NCBI GenBank assembly: GCA_025459125.1
Contig: JALORE010000001.1
Coordinates: 34,766 to 98,765, forward strand
Length of the DNA: 64,000 bases
Direction: 5' to 3'
Source of the DNA: Planctomycetota bacterium
GTDB taxonomy: Bacteria > Planctomycetota > Phycisphaerae > Sedimentisphaerales > Anaerobacaceae
Shown: positions 1 to 9,624 of the stretch, one piece after another
Layout: every line of letters starts with the position of its first letter
Numbering within the stretch: the stretch's first letter is position 1
The notes under the pieces: generated by a model
What the model was told of the DNA's origin: nothing
The model's input: the letters and a program-made list of their open reading frames with translations, nothing else
Databases searched by the model: none
Program-made: the position numbers and the translations under genes

Positions 1-1732
1 CGGGATACCAATACTCGTAGTGGTCCCCGTGCCGTCGGCGGTACCCGCCGTGCTTGCCGCGGGGGATCATCTCCCATCCCCCCCCGGGGGGGCGCGCGGC
101 GCCGAACCCGAACATCCCCAGCTGACGTGGGTTGGCTGCCCGCCGGGCCTTTTCAAGGTCCAGGATCAGACGCGGTCCGTGGAGGTCAAGCACCAGGCGC
201 ATGCCGCCGTGGAGCATGCTCTTGATCACCGTCGGAATCTGGTCTTCTCCCTTGGAAGCCTTCTCACGATGCTTTCGCTCCACTTCTACTTCCTTGGCGA
301 TGATCTCCGATGCTGGATGTTTCTTCTTGTCGACATTGACCCAATGCCCGTCCTGGGTGTGGTTCCACCACTGGCGGTAGGCCATCGGCTGCCGATCCTT
401 CCAGCTGATGATCATCCGGCGATCCCGCCCCTGGGTGAAGATCGTGTCGGCGTGCTTGTCGGTCCTTTCGACCACACGCCAGTGCGCTGGGATGTTCAGT
501 GCCTCGCGCAGTCCCTGGGCGGTAGTCGGAATCTCTCCGTGCAGTTTTTCGGCCTGGTAGAGCGCCTCCACCGCCGCCGCGAACCTGTCCTTCATCTCCT
601 CCGGACTTCCCGACATCCTCGAAGCAAAAGCATCCACAACCGCCCCGCGGGCCATGCCAACGTCCTCGTGCTTGAGCTTGCCGGCCTCCACCATCGTCCT
701 CACTCGGGCAAGCCGATGCTCGCGGATGTGCTGACGTCCCTTGTCCGACACGACCACCATCACATTGCCCGGACCAAAGTGAGCCCGCCCGGTGGTGCCC
801 CTCTCGGTGACGCGCAGGTACCCCTGGTCGATCAGCCGCGCGTACTTCCGCTCCTCCACGTTGACCTGTCCCCAGTTGGCAAAGTCGAACAGCGTCTTCT
901 TCTCTTCGTCAGTCAAGCTCTCCGGAACTGCGGCGGGCGGCTCTCGCAGCTGACGGGCTCGATCAACAGCGGCAGCGTAGGATGAGAACCCGCCTTCCAC
1001 CTTCCCCCAGTTTCCTCCGGGCGGCCTGGCATCCAGTCGGAAGCTCTTGGGCGCGCCCGAGCCTGGGATGTGCTCGCTCTGCACCCGGTAGAGCGTCGGC
1101 CCTTTTTCTCCAAGCATCATCTGCTGGCCGCTATGGCCGCCGCCGCGAGGCTTGACCGGGGCGCCAATGGCGCGGTGGACCTCCACCTGTTCTTCGTAGG
1201 TCGTGGCGGTGTAGCGGGGCTTGGAAGTCGGCCGGATCTTGTTCTTGGGCCCCTTGTCCGTGTAGGTCGTGACCGACTCACCCACGGGCACGTACTCGAA
1301 CACCTGGCCACCGGGCGCCATCTCCCGGTCCTCCAGCGTGGCCGCCGCGAGCTCTTTGGGATTGACCCACTGGACGATCTGGTAACCGTGAGGCGCAAGG
1401 TCAGAGAACTTGCTCACCGCCCGATGCGTCCGCTTGAGCTCCGCTCGCGGGATCGCCGCCGGAGTCGGTGGCCCCGCTGGCGGTGCGGGAGGCGGATTCG
1501 ACTCCTGCACCACAACCGGTTCCTTGGGCGCCGCCGACCCGGATCCGGCATCCCCTGGGTGCGGGACGCTGGTCGTTCCGGTATCGAAATACCAGTAGAT
1601 GTACCCCGCCCCATGGCGCTTGTGGTAGCCACCGCGCTTCGATCCGGGAATGGGAGAGAAACCAGCCGGTGCCTTTGCTCGGCCGAACAGACTGAGTTGC
1701 TCGGCCTTGATCAGATCCAGCAACAGACGCAT
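1..1732 (-). CDS. Polyvalent/structural-type phage protein with repeated GGYxxRHGxxYxYWY modules (runs off the window edge)
   Basis: Continuous minus frame from ATG at 1732 (ATGA overlap with the stop of the 1732..4575 gene) to base 1; MRLLLDLIKAEQLSLFG...KRGGYHKRHGAGYIYWYF ... LILDLEKARRAANPRQLGMFG...KHGGYRRRHGDHYEYWYP. Confidence 0.7.
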   Translation of the reverse strand, partial: MRLLLDLIKAEQLSLFGRAKAPAGFSPIPGSKRGGYHKRHGAGYIYWYFDTGTTSVPHPGDAGSGSAAPKEPVVVQESNPPPAPPAGPPTPAAIPRAELKRTHRAVSKFSDLAPHGYQIVQWVNPKELAAATLEDREMAPGGQVFEYVPVGESVTTYTDKGPKNKIRPTSKPRYTATTYEEQVEVHRAIGAPVKPRGGGHSGQQMMLGEKGPTLYRVQSEHIPGSGAPKSFRLDARPPGGNWGKVEGGFSSYAAAVDRARQLREPPAAVPESLTDEEKKTLFDFANWGQVNVEERKYARLIDQGYLRVTERGTTGRAHFGPGNVMVVVSDKGRQHIREHRLARVRTMVEAGKLKHEDVGMARGAVVDAFASRMSGSPEEMKDRFAAAVEALYQAEKLHGEIPTTAQGLREALNIPAHWRVVERTDKHADTIFTQGRDRRMIISWKDRQPMAYRQWWNHTQDGHWVNVDKKKHPASEIIAKEVEVERKHREKASKGEDQIPTVIKSMLHGGMRLVLDLHGPRLILDLEKARRAANPRQLGMFGFGAARPPGGGWEMIPRGKHGGYRRRHGDHYEYWYP

Positions 1733-4575
1733 CACTGGCGAACCTCCCCGGCCGTCATCGCGACCAGCGCCTTGACGATCCCGCGCACGGACTTTTCGTT
1801 CACGGCCGCCAGACCCGCGGCCAGCTGCGGATCGGCAAGCGCGGCCTGCTGGGCATCGTCCAGCACCCGTCGCACCACCTGATCCAGGCGCACCGCCGGC
1901 GCCCGGCCGGCCAGGGTCGCCCGATGCACCTCGGCCTGCACCAGCCATCGGGCGTGGTGGATGGCACGGTTCAGCAGGGCGTTCCCTCCAACGGCCTTGA
2001 TCAAGGTCGGGCGCGAACGGTCGGACGCCGCGAACAGCGCCCCCTGGTCTCGGTCGGCCTCTGCCTGGAGCTTGTCCAATCGCTTGCGCTCGCGCTCGGC
2101 GTCCTTCTCGGCCCGGGCAGCTTCCTTTGCCGCGGTTTCCCGTTCTCGCTTCTCTGCCGCCCGCGCGGGAGACATACCGAACTCGATGTCCAGCGCCTCG
2201 GCCGGCGTCACGCGAGTCCGCCCGAACCCGGCCAGCACTCCCACGCCCCCCCGGGCCCCCTCGGAGAACGCATGATCCTCATGGTCCTGGACAGAGCGCA
2301 GGGCAAAGCCGCGGAAAGCCGCCGGCATCTTGGTCGTGCCGACGTGTTCGCGGATGATGGTCAGGAGGGCCTTGGCCACGGGGTCCGCGTGGATGCGCTT
2401 GGACAGGTCCAGCCCCGAGCTGCCGATCTCCGTCTGCTGCAGGAACTCCCGATGCGCGACCTTCGCGCCCTTGTCCGACGTGGCCCGGATGTGCAGGTCG
2501 GCCTCGACGGCAAGCTTCAAGGACTCGGCGATGGGCCAGCCATGCTGCTCGGCAACCACCAGGCTGGGAGTTGATAGCGCGAGCGACTCGCGGAGCGTGG
2601 GATTCATGCGCTCCAGGATATCCGCGTCGGGCACCAGCCTCGCGGCCATCACCCGCTCGACCCGCCGGCGACCGTCCTCGTTCAGTAGCGTCCCCCTGCC
2701 ACCGTTTTCGATGTACTGGGCCTTGTTGTAGTCGTCGATGATTCCGGCCTGACGCAGTGACCTGACGAAGTCCTCGCTCGCCTTGGAGTACAGGAACTCC
2801 GAGAGCGTCTGGTCTGGCTCGATTGCTCCGACCAGCGCGTCCGTGACGTGCGAGGTTACGAACTGCGCGACCGCCACCTCCTCGCTGCGCGGGTCAAGCC
2901 CCTGGGTCAGCGCCTCGTTCATCCGCCGGCCCAAGAGCTTGAGCTTGGCGTTCTTCTCCCCGGGGTCCTTGACCGTCATCCTCCTGACAATCATCGGTTG
3001 CTTCATCGCCCGCACGTCCGCGGCGCTCACGCCGTACTTCCGGGCGTTGGCCACGAGGTACGACCGGAGCTTCTCGGCGCTGTCGGGGTACTCGCGGTAG
3101 GAGCGTTGGATCGCCATCGCCCGGCCGTTGCCGCCAAGAACCACGCGGTCCTGGGTGATGATCGGCGGACCGTTCACGGCATCGGGGTTGGTGTTGATCA
3201 TGATCGCCGGGTCCAGGTTCTTGGCGATCCGGTCCACCTTCTCCTGCTCGGCCGTGATCGCGTGGTAGCGGCGCTCCTGGACGTTTTCGGGATAGGCCGG
3301 ATTCTGGGGGAAGTGCCCGAGGGCCTCGGGCTTGTGGCTGGCGATCAGATCCGAGGCGTCCATCAGCACGTACTCGGCCTGGACGTTGTCGATTCCCTTG
3401 CCGTCAGCAGAACGCAGCTTGACCGAGGTTTCCTCCCCCTTCACTTCCCGCTGGCGGCCGGCCTCGCGCTTGCGCTTGCTCACAAGGCAGAAGCCGTTGG
3501 GCTGCTTCATCACCGCCCACTCGCGGTCCCCGCCCATGGCCGCCGCCTGGGCCTCCAGCTCGGCCGCGTCGGGCGAGAACCCTTCGATGTTGTCGTACTC
3601 GCCGCGGGCCAAATCGGCCATGCTGATCCGCGCCAGCGGCGCCGCCTGGGCCTTGCCCTCGGGGGCCTTCTCCGCGGTCGCCTGGCGGTGGTAGCTCTGG
3701 ACCATCCGGTGGAGGTCTCGCTCGTGGACGTGCGCCTCTCGACCACTCTCGTCGTGCTTGACGTGGACGATCCCGCGTTTCTTGTCGTGCGCGAGCACCT
3801 CGAAGTGCCCTTCTTTCCCCTCGTGCTTGACTTTGAACTTCGCGCCCGTCGCCAGATCCTCGGACGACGTGAGCCGGCCCTTGGACGGCAAGCGATAGAA
3901 GTAGCGCCACCGCGGCCTGGGCTTGCCGGTGGGGACGCGCTTCAGGTACTTGTGCCCTGCGGCCTTGCCCACTAGCTCCTCGCCGATGGCTTCTCGGGCC
4001 TCCAAGTCATCACCCTCGGCGACCATCCACACCAACTCCGGCGGCACAGGCTCGGACCGGAGACGGAGCGCCAGGCGCTCGGCCCGGAGGGAGGGCCCGG
4101 CGTAGGCCCCGGGGATGTCCCAGGTAAGCAACTCGCCCTCGGTCGACTTCTGCACCATCACCCGGTCGACACGTCCACCCCACCGATCCGGCCGCGGTGG
4201 CGCGCTCGACCGGTAGAGCTCAACGCACCGCCTGGCGATCTCGGACCGCAGCTGCAGGTCCCGGGGCGCCATCCCGCGCAGCCCGGTGAGCAGGTGCCGA
4301 CGGAACGTGATCGGGTCTGGCGCTGTCACCCAATCCCTAACAGCCTCGCCCAGCGCCTGCTCGGCAGCGATGGACAGGCCCAGCCCTCGACTCACGTCAT
4401 CCGGAGAGCGAACGGGAAAGCCTCCGGGCAAGATCGCCTCGGGCTCGCGAGACACCTCGGTCAGCCGGGTAAGCGCCGACTGATCGATCATCACCGGCCG
4501 GCGCAAGCCGAAGATCAATCGCGGTCCCTGGCCAGCGGTTCCTGCGCCCAGGGCGCCCGGCAATGATCCGATCAT
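1732..4575 (-). CDS. Polyvalent protein with ddrB-like ParB superfamily domain
   Basis: Internal ATG 4575 preceded by GGAGG; PPIITQDRVVLGGNGRAMAIQRSY, long region typical of ddrB-ParB domains; the ORF-track start at 4773 would overlap the terminase. Confidence 0.7.
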   Translation of the reverse strand: MIGSLPGALGAGTAGQGPRLIFGLRRPVMIDQSALTRLTEVSREPEAILPGGFPVRSPDDVSRGLGLSIAAEQALGEAVRDWVTAPDPITFRRHLLTGLRGMAPRDLQLRSEIARRCVELYRSSAPPRPDRWGGRVDRVMVQKSTEGELLTWDIPGAYAGPSLRAERLALRLRSEPVPPELVWMVAEGDDLEAREAIGEELVGKAAGHKYLKRVPTGKPRPRWRYFYRLPSKGRLTSSEDLATGAKFKVKHEGKEGHFEVLAHDKKRGIVHVKHDESGREAHVHERDLHRMVQSYHRQATAEKAPEGKAQAAPLARISMADLARGEYDNIEGFSPDAAELEAQAAAMGGDREWAVMKQPNGFCLVSKRKREAGRQREVKGEETSVKLRSADGKGIDNVQAEYVLMDASDLIASHKPEALGHFPQNPAYPENVQERRYHAITAEQEKVDRIAKNLDPAIMINTNPDAVNGPPIITQDRVVLGGNGRAMAIQRSYREYPDSAEKLRSYLVANARKYGVSAADVRAMKQPMIVRRMTVKDPGEKNAKLKLLGRRMNEALTQGLDPRSEEVAVAQFVTSHVTDALVGAIEPDQTLSEFLYSKASEDFVRSLRQAGIIDDYNKAQYIENGGRGTLLNEDGRRRVERVMAARLVPDADILERMNPTLRESLALSTPSLVVAEQHGWPIAESLKLAVEADLHIRATSDKGAKVAHREFLQQTEIGSSGLDLSKRIHADPVAKALLTIIREHVGTTKMPAAFRGFALRSVQDHEDHAFSEGARGGVGVLAGFGRTRVTPAEALDIEFGMSPARAAEKRERETAAKEAARAEKDAERERKRLDKLQAEADRDQGALFAASDRSRPTLIKAVGGNALLNRAIHHARWLVQAEVHRATLAGRAPAVRLDQVVRRVLDDAQQAALADPQLAAGLAAVNEKSVRGIVKALVAMTAGEVRQ

Positions 4576-4694
4576 CCGAGGTACCTCCGCTTGAAAGAGA
4601 GGCGGCCCCCCACCTGACCGCCTCGGTCCCTCCGATGCAGAGGAAGGAGAGCGGGAACCCTCAGAACCTCGGCACCGGAACACTCCTGACCATG

Positions 4695-6587
4695 TCAGAA
4701 GCCCCCGCCGATGCCGTATCCAAATCCCAGATCGGCAGCAGTCGGCGATCTCTCGTCGAGCGAAGGATCGCAACGCGCAGGGGTGTCATGCTCCTGACGA
4801 TACTCTGGGGGATCAAGCGGAGCAACTGTATTTGCGGGAGGTTGCACGACATGGGCAGGAAGCGCCGCCCGCGCCGGGCCTGGAAGGGCGGCTACTTCTT
4901 GCGGCAGAGCGTTAATCTGTGCCTGTTGCGCGTCCCCGAAACTAAACTGGAATCCGCCGGCGCGGATGGCCGTGTCAGCCATCCACATTGCCATGACACA
5001 GTCATCGTGCTCGCCGACGCTGACCACCTGTCCATTCTGCCAGCTCATGGCCATCAGCTCGCCCATGATGATGTCAGTTACCTCGATACTGCGCTGATCG
5101 CCACGGGGCCAACGCCACTTGCGATTCTCCAAGGTCATCCTGAGCGAGGGCACGCCGCGGTCGAGGTTGTGCTTGCCCATGGTGAGCGAGGTCATCCCCT
5201 TCCGCCAGGGCTGCTTGGGCTGGACGCCCGAGGTGAAGAACTTGCGGATCGGGATGTCGGTGTCGCGTCGGAGCTCGTCGGTGAAGATCCTCTGGAACTG
5301 GTTGCTCTCCGCGTGCGCCACCTCGAAGCCGTAGATCACGTAGACTTCCTTGATCTCGTCCAACTGCTTCTGAAACCCCCATCCGCGACCGCGCCGGCAG
5401 TCCACCAACCAGCGGTTGCGCTGCTCGTCGACGGCGGTCGTGAAGATCACGGTCCAGTCGGCAGAACTTGAGGCGCTCATGGCAAAGTCGATGCCCGTGT
5501 AGATCATGCAGCCACGCTCGCGCCAGTAGCCCCCAGGCAACCCCAAGATGTACGGCAGGCGCACGTCCCCGCCCTCGAACAGCTTGCTCGGGAACAGCGA
5601 CGCCTCGTCCGACAGCGGCTGACACAGAAACTCCCGGGCGAACCGCGCCGGGCCGAGTTCCTGGCGCTTCGCCTCCAACCGGTCGCGGTTGTAGCGCTCC
5701 GGAAACAGCACCCGTCCGAACTTGTCAATCGCGGGATACTTCCGGACCGTGTACCTGCCGGTCCCCTCGATGTGCCCGTAGAGGTCGGCGTAGTGCATCG
5801 GCGTGCCGACCACCACGATCTGGCCACCGGGCGTGACCATGTTCGAGATGGCCGACAAGAAGTAATCGATGTTCCTCCGGCGGATCGTCTCGGAGTAGAT
5901 GTCCTCATCCGTGAGGCAGTCGTCGACGACAATCCAGCTCGGGTGACCACCGCGGATCTTCACGCCCATGCCGCGAGCGCGAATGATCGTGCCGTTGCGG
6001 AGCGTGATCTCTTTCTTGCTCCACAGGCGATCCTCGGTGACTGGAACCAGGTGCCGGAGCTTGGGGTTGGTCAGCAGCTCCTCTTTGACCAGCGCCAGCA
6101 GTGCATTCGCGGTGTCCTGGGTCGATGAGAAGATGTAGCCCAGGCTCTTGGGCTTGCGGTAGCCACCCATCCAGATGGGATAGGCGAGGCTGAAGAAATG
6201 CGACTTACCGTGGTCGCGGGCAGCTTCAACTAGGACTCGATCATGGGTGGTGACCAGCTCGTCCCACTCTTCATGATGCCGTCCGACCAACGACTTCCCA
6301 TTGTAGGGCGGCTCCTGCGGGGCGGTGATTACCTCCGAGAAAAAGTAGGCCAGGGAAGTGGACAGCAACTCGCGCTGCGCTACGTTCCAGATCCTGTCGT
6401 CTTCGGGAGCCACCTCCGCGAGCTTGAGGCTGGACTCCACCTGATCAGACGAAACATCGGCTGAGAAGATGAGCTCGGACAGCGGCAGCGCCCGGATTCC
6501 GCCAAGGATGGGGGTCCGGTCGTGAGGCTGGTTGCGTAGCAACGCCGGCGGAACGTGCTCGGCTACGGGTGTGCGCTCGATGATCAC
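4695..6587 (-). CDS. terL: Terminase large subunit
   Basis: Walker-A-like VEAARDHGKSHF, Walker B WIVVDDC, VGTPMHYADLYG, nuclease motif YTGIDFAMSASSSADWTV. Confidence 0.92.
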   Translation of the reverse strand: MIIERTPVAEHVPPALLRNQPHDRTPILGGIRALPLSELIFSADVSSDQVESSLKLAEVAPEDDRIWNVAQRELLSTSLAYFFSEVITAPQEPPYNGKSLVGRHHEEWDELVTTHDRVLVEAARDHGKSHFFSLAYPIWMGGYRKPKSLGYIFSSTQDTANALLALVKEELLTNPKLRHLVPVTEDRLWSKKEITLRNGTIIRARGMGVKIRGGHPSWIVVDDCLTDEDIYSETIRRRNIDYFLSAISNMVTPGGQIVVVGTPMHYADLYGHIEGTGRYTVRKYPAIDKFGRVLFPERYNRDRLEAKRQELGPARFAREFLCQPLSDEASLFPSKLFEGGDVRLPYILGLPGGYWRERGCMIYTGIDFAMSASSSADWTVIFTTAVDEQRNRWLVDCRRGRGWGFQKQLDEIKEVYVIYGFEVAHAESNQFQRIFTDELRRDTDIPIRKFFTSGVQPKQPWRKGMTSLTMGKHNLDRGVPSLRMTLENRKWRWPRGDQRSIEVTDIIMGELMAMSWQNGQVVSVGEHDDCVMAMWMADTAIRAGGFQFSFGDAQQAQINALPQEVAALPGPARAALPAHVVQPPANTVAPLDPPEYRQEHDTPARCDPSLDERSPTAADLGFGYGIGGGF

Positions 6588-6967
6588 GAGATCAACGGCG
6601 CCTCGCGCACGATCTCCAGCGTCACGCGCGACAAAAACGGGGGACGCCCTAGCTTCACCCAGAGGGCCCAGCTCAAATCAACCACGGCGCGCCGCCGCCA
6701 GCCGCGCTTCAACCTGATCTGCACCTCCCACCGCCGGCCGTCGGTGGCCCCCCACGGCCCGGAGTCGCGGACTGTCGACCAAACGCACCGTCGCCCGCCG
6801 CCCACGCACACGCGAACGCGAGCACCGCACCGGCCACGCCAGCGACGGATGGCGATGTGCTCGGACTGCCACGTCAGCCGGCCGCCGCACGCGAGCTCTC
6901 CATGGTTGTGGCCGTCGCCCGGGTGATAGACGCTCAGGGCCCCGACCAGGACAAGTGCTTCGATCAT
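6584..6967 (-). CDS. RlpA-like double-psi beta-barrel small protein with N-terminal hydrophobic segment
   Basis: Start at MIEALVLVGALS; HGELACGG...AIRRWRGRCGARVRV...VRDSGPWGA...AVVDLS DPBB-like pattern; ATGA overlaps. Confidence 0.5.
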   Translation of the reverse strand: MIEALVLVGALSVYHPGDGHNHGELACGGRLTWQSEHIAIRRWRGRCGARVRVCVGGGRRCVWSTVRDSGPWGATDGRRWEVQIRLKRGWRRRAVVDLSWALWVKLGRPPFLSRVTLEIVREAPLIS

Positions 6968-7227
6968 CTGCTGTAGATGCGCTTGCCTGCCCCGCCCTCG
7001 CGCCCGGTGGTCCCGCGGTCTCGCCAATCGCGACCGAACTCGCGCTCGATCCTGTCGGGCCCGCCAATGATGGCTCCAGAGGGGCCAGCCACCCGAACCA
7101 GGGCGGGGGCGCTCATCAGACGCTCCATGCCAGACCCGCAGCGGCACGTTGGCGCGGGCCCGTCAAAAGCGACGTGGTGCTCACTCACATGGCCACACGT
7201 TGGACATCGGTAGTCGTACAACGGCAT
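6964..7227 (-). CDS. FmdB-type zinc ribbon protein
   Basis: MPLYDYRCPTCGHVSEHHVAFDGPAPTCRCG. Confidence 0.8.
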   Translation of the reverse strand: MPLYDYRCPTCGHVSEHHVAFDGPAPTCRCGSGMERLMSAPALVRVAGPSGAIIGGPDRIEREFGRDWRDRGTTGREGGAGKRIYSR

Positions 7228-7233
7228 CGATTG

Positions 7234-7620
7234 TCACTTCCCCTTCTCCAGAAACGGAGCCACCGACAGAAACTCTCCGCTCCGGCGCTTTTCGCTGAGA
7301 GCCTGGGTCACCCGGTGCCCCCGCTCGGCCACGCGCCCGGCGATGTCCATCACACGCTTTACGCGATGGCGGGCGATCTTGGCCTCGGCCATCACCCGCG
7401 GCCCTCGTCGGCGACTGCGCAATCCGTCCTGTGCGGACAACGCGGTCTCCAGGTCTGCCTCGGAGATCACGCCCATGGCGATCAACAGGCGTCCGAGCAA
7501 GGCGTCTGGATCTCCGCGTTGCTGTCCTATGGCCTCTGACAGCTGGGCTTCGTTGATCATGCCAAGGGCCAACAGGACGTTCCCGATGTTGGTCCGATCC
7601 GGATCTTTATCTTTCATCAT
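7234..7620 (-). CDS. Small protein with tandem MshEN/GspE-N-like motifs
   Basis: IGNVLLALGMINEAQLSEAIGQQ ... LLGRLLIAMGVISEADLETALSAQ. Confidence 0.5.
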   Translation of the reverse strand: MMKDKDPDRTNIGNVLLALGMINEAQLSEAIGQQRGDPDALLGRLLIAMGVISEADLETALSAQDGLRSRRRGPRVMAEAKIARHRVKRVMDIAGRVAERGHRVTQALSEKRRSGEFLSVAPFLEKGK

Positions 7621-7847
7621 CGCAGGCTCCTGGCAATCTCCTGGATCAGCTCCTCCATCCGCGACAGCACCACCTCGGTCTTGGTCGCGGCCTCCGTCTG
7701 CCCCACCGCCAGTCCGATCACCGTGTCCTGTAGCTTGGCCGTCTCTCGGCGTTCAAGCCAGTAGAGAACAACCATGATCGCCGCCACCAAATACCCGCCG
7801 CCGGTGGCGATCATCTTGCCGAGCAACGTCGAGAAAATGCCATCCAC
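7617..7847 (-). CDS. Small single-TM membrane protein (holin-like)
   Basis: GGGYLVAAIMVVLYWLERRET TM segment followed by amphipathic tail. Confidence 0.5.
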   Translation of the reverse strand: MDGIFSTLLGKMIATGGGYLVAAIMVVLYWLERRETAKLQDTVIGLAVGQTEAATKTEVVLSRMEELIQEIARSLR

Positions 7848-7877
7848 GGAGCACCTCGGGATAGAAATCAGGGGGGC

Positions 7878-8468
7878 CTACGTCTGCCAGCGCCCCAACC
7901 ACTCAATTGCCACCTTCGCCGCCTCGGACTCGACGTACCCCTGTATCACAAGCCCGGCCCGCAGCGCCATGGTCGCCGCAGCCTGGCAGATGTCCGCTTC
8001 CGAACAGGCGTAGCTCTTGAGCGACCTGGCCCGGGACAAAGCGAAGTCGTAGGGGTTGAACTTGCCGTTGGACATCCACCACTCGATCTCCATGTCCGAG
8101 CCATAGGCTTCAGCCTCGTATCCGGCGCGGTGGGAGCTCGAAGCCAGGTAGCGCGTGTCGTAGACCACCCATCCCTCGCGGTCGCCCTGCACCACATGCG
8201 TGTGCTCGTGGACCGCCACCCGGAGTTGTTCTGGCAACGTCCAGATCGGCGTCGCCTGGCCGACCGAGAACGGGGTGTAGATGGTCCTGCCGACGGTCGT
8301 GACAAAGCGCTCCATGAACTGGTCGCGCTCCTGGATGTCCAGCGTGTCCAGCAGGGCCGCCGCCGCGCGCATCATTTCGGACGTGTTCTTGGGAGAGACT
8401 TGACTCCCAAAGCGCTGCTGCATATGCCCCCACAGGCCCGTAACCATCTGTGAGCCGATCTCGATCAT
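7878..8468 (-). CDS. Putative zincin-like protein (HEHTH)
   Basis: RVAVHEHTHVVQGDREG = HExxH; start at ATG 8468 overlapping upstream TGA. Confidence 0.5.
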   Translation of the reverse strand: MIEIGSQMVTGLWGHMQQRFGSQVSPKNTSEMMRAAAALLDTLDIQERDQFMERFVTTVGRTIYTPFSVGQATPIWTLPEQLRVAVHEHTHVVQGDREGWVVYDTRYLASSSHRAGYEAEAYGSDMEIEWWMSNGKFNPYDFALSRARSLKSYACSEADICQAAATMALRAGLVIQGYVESEAAKVAIEWLGRWQT

Positions 8469-8695
8469 TTTCCGCTCACACACCGACAACCGGCGTCGGT
8501 CTCACCGCACGACCATCGGACGGGCACGGCATCCCTGGCGGGACGGACCTTGGAACAATCCATGGCCCGCTGCCACTTGCTGTTTGAGCCGCACAGCTCA
8601 AGAACGCTGCCGTTGCATCGGGTGGAATTGGGCATCTGACACGGGGCCCCGCAGGCGGCTCCGAGGAGGGCCATGGCCACTGTCACCACCTTCAT
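8465..8695 (-). CDS. Small Cys-rich lipoprotein
   Basis: MKVVTVAMALLGAACGAPC lipobox. Confidence 0.55.
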   Translation of the reverse strand: MKVVTVAMALLGAACGAPCQMPNSTRCNGSVLELCGSNSKWQRAMDCSKVRPARDAVPVRWSCGETDAGCRCVSGK

Positions 8696-8928
8696 TTGAC
8701 GAGATCCTTCTGCGCGAGCTCCCAGGCCACGCGCAACGGGCAGTCGGGCGGACAGCGCAGGATCGACTGGGCAATCCATCCCATGGCCTGGGCCATCTGG
8801 CTGTAGGAAGTCTGGAGCGCGGAGGTATTGGCTTCGACCCCACGCAGACGCCTTTCTATCCGATGCAGCGCCGCCGTTACCGGGTCCTGCGATTCTTCCA
8901 GCTGCGGCAATTCTTCCGAGGGTGTCAT
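8692..8928 (-). CDS. Hypothetical phage protein
   Basis: ATGA-coupled ORF, heptad-like. Confidence 0.5.
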   Translation of the reverse strand: MTPSEELPQLEESQDPVTAALHRIERRLRGVEANTSALQTSYSQMAQAMGWIAQSILRCPPDCPLRVAWELAQKDLVK

Positions 8929-8938
8929 GCTTCCCAGA

Positions 8939-9592
8939 TTAGCCGCCGAAAGCCGCTGTTACAACCCTCTCCAGAAAGGTCAGCCATTTGGCAGAGTCCA
9001 TCGCACGAATGGTCTTCTCTGAGGGCGAAAAGATCACGTCCGTGAGCGCTCTCCGGGTGGCCGGGCCGAGGTCTCCATCGATGCCGCCCGGCAGCGCATG
9101 CCCGAACACGTAGCTCAGAGCCGCCTGCATGAACAGCGTGCGAGACCGAGAGCCATAGGCCCAGTCGGTCGCAGTGCCGTCGTCGCAATGCCAGTGATCC
9201 TCGTGAGCTTGGTTGTACCAGAAATTGAGCACCATCCCCAGGTGCATGCGCAGCACGGCCTCGACCCCAAGATACCGGCGAGCGTCAAACGGGGCATTGC
9301 GCGTGATCAACGGTGGCTGGTCCTTCCACCAGATTGCGTCAATGTCGATGGCGCGACCCTCGCCGTGGCGCCCGGCCTTCTCGACATAGCAGCCGCCGGA
9401 CACCAGGCACTCGGGCGCGCCCAGCTGCGACCGCTTCCACAGGTCGAGCAAGCACCGTTCGAGCGTGGCGTGGAAGTTCTGCTCCAGCCTCACGGTGCGA
9501 GGGCCCTTGCCCTGCGTCCCGTAGGGCGCCACCGGCTGCCTGGCGTAGTGAATCGGGACTCCCGCGATGTGGTCAAACGATACGAGCACCAT
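8939..9592 (-). CDS. Endolysin: M15/extensin-like peptidase with C-terminal peptidoglycan-binding-like domain
   Basis: HGEGRAIDIDAIWW, HEDHWHCDDG; GIDGDLGPATRRALTD; start at MVLVSFDH. Confidence 0.7.
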   Translation of the reverse strand: MVLVSFDHIAGVPIHYARQPVAPYGTQGKGPRTVRLEQNFHATLERCLLDLWKRSQLGAPECLVSGGCYVEKAGRHGEGRAIDIDAIWWKDQPPLITRNAPFDARRYLGVEAVLRMHLGMVLNFWYNQAHEDHWHCDDGTATDWAYGSRSRTLFMQAALSYVFGHALPGGIDGDLGPATRRALTDVIFSPSEKTIRAMDSAKWLTFLERVVTAAFGG

Positions 9593-9624
9593 GGGCCGGC
9601 CTCCATCGGCTGATGGCGACCAGA

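Noticed and set aside
2848-3975. Long plus-strand ORF (375 aa) and many similar plus-strand ORFs (e.g. 39739..41007, 11130..12446, 49053..50057)
   Set aside because: They lie antisense to well-supported minus genes, or across a pyrimidine-rich gap; composition is His/Arg/Leu/Pro-rich as expected for antisense frames in GC-rich DNA, with no recognisable motifs.
4576-4773. ORF-track N-terminal extension of the 1013-aa polyvalent ORF
   Set aside because: Overlaps the terminase end, low-complexity, and the internal ATG at 4575 has a strong GGAGG RBS.
7981-8130. Possible frameshifted duplicate ORFs (7946..8305 -, 8110..8433 -)
   Set aside because: Alternative frames of the HEHTH-protein gene with Arg/Ser-rich composition; no evidence of expression.
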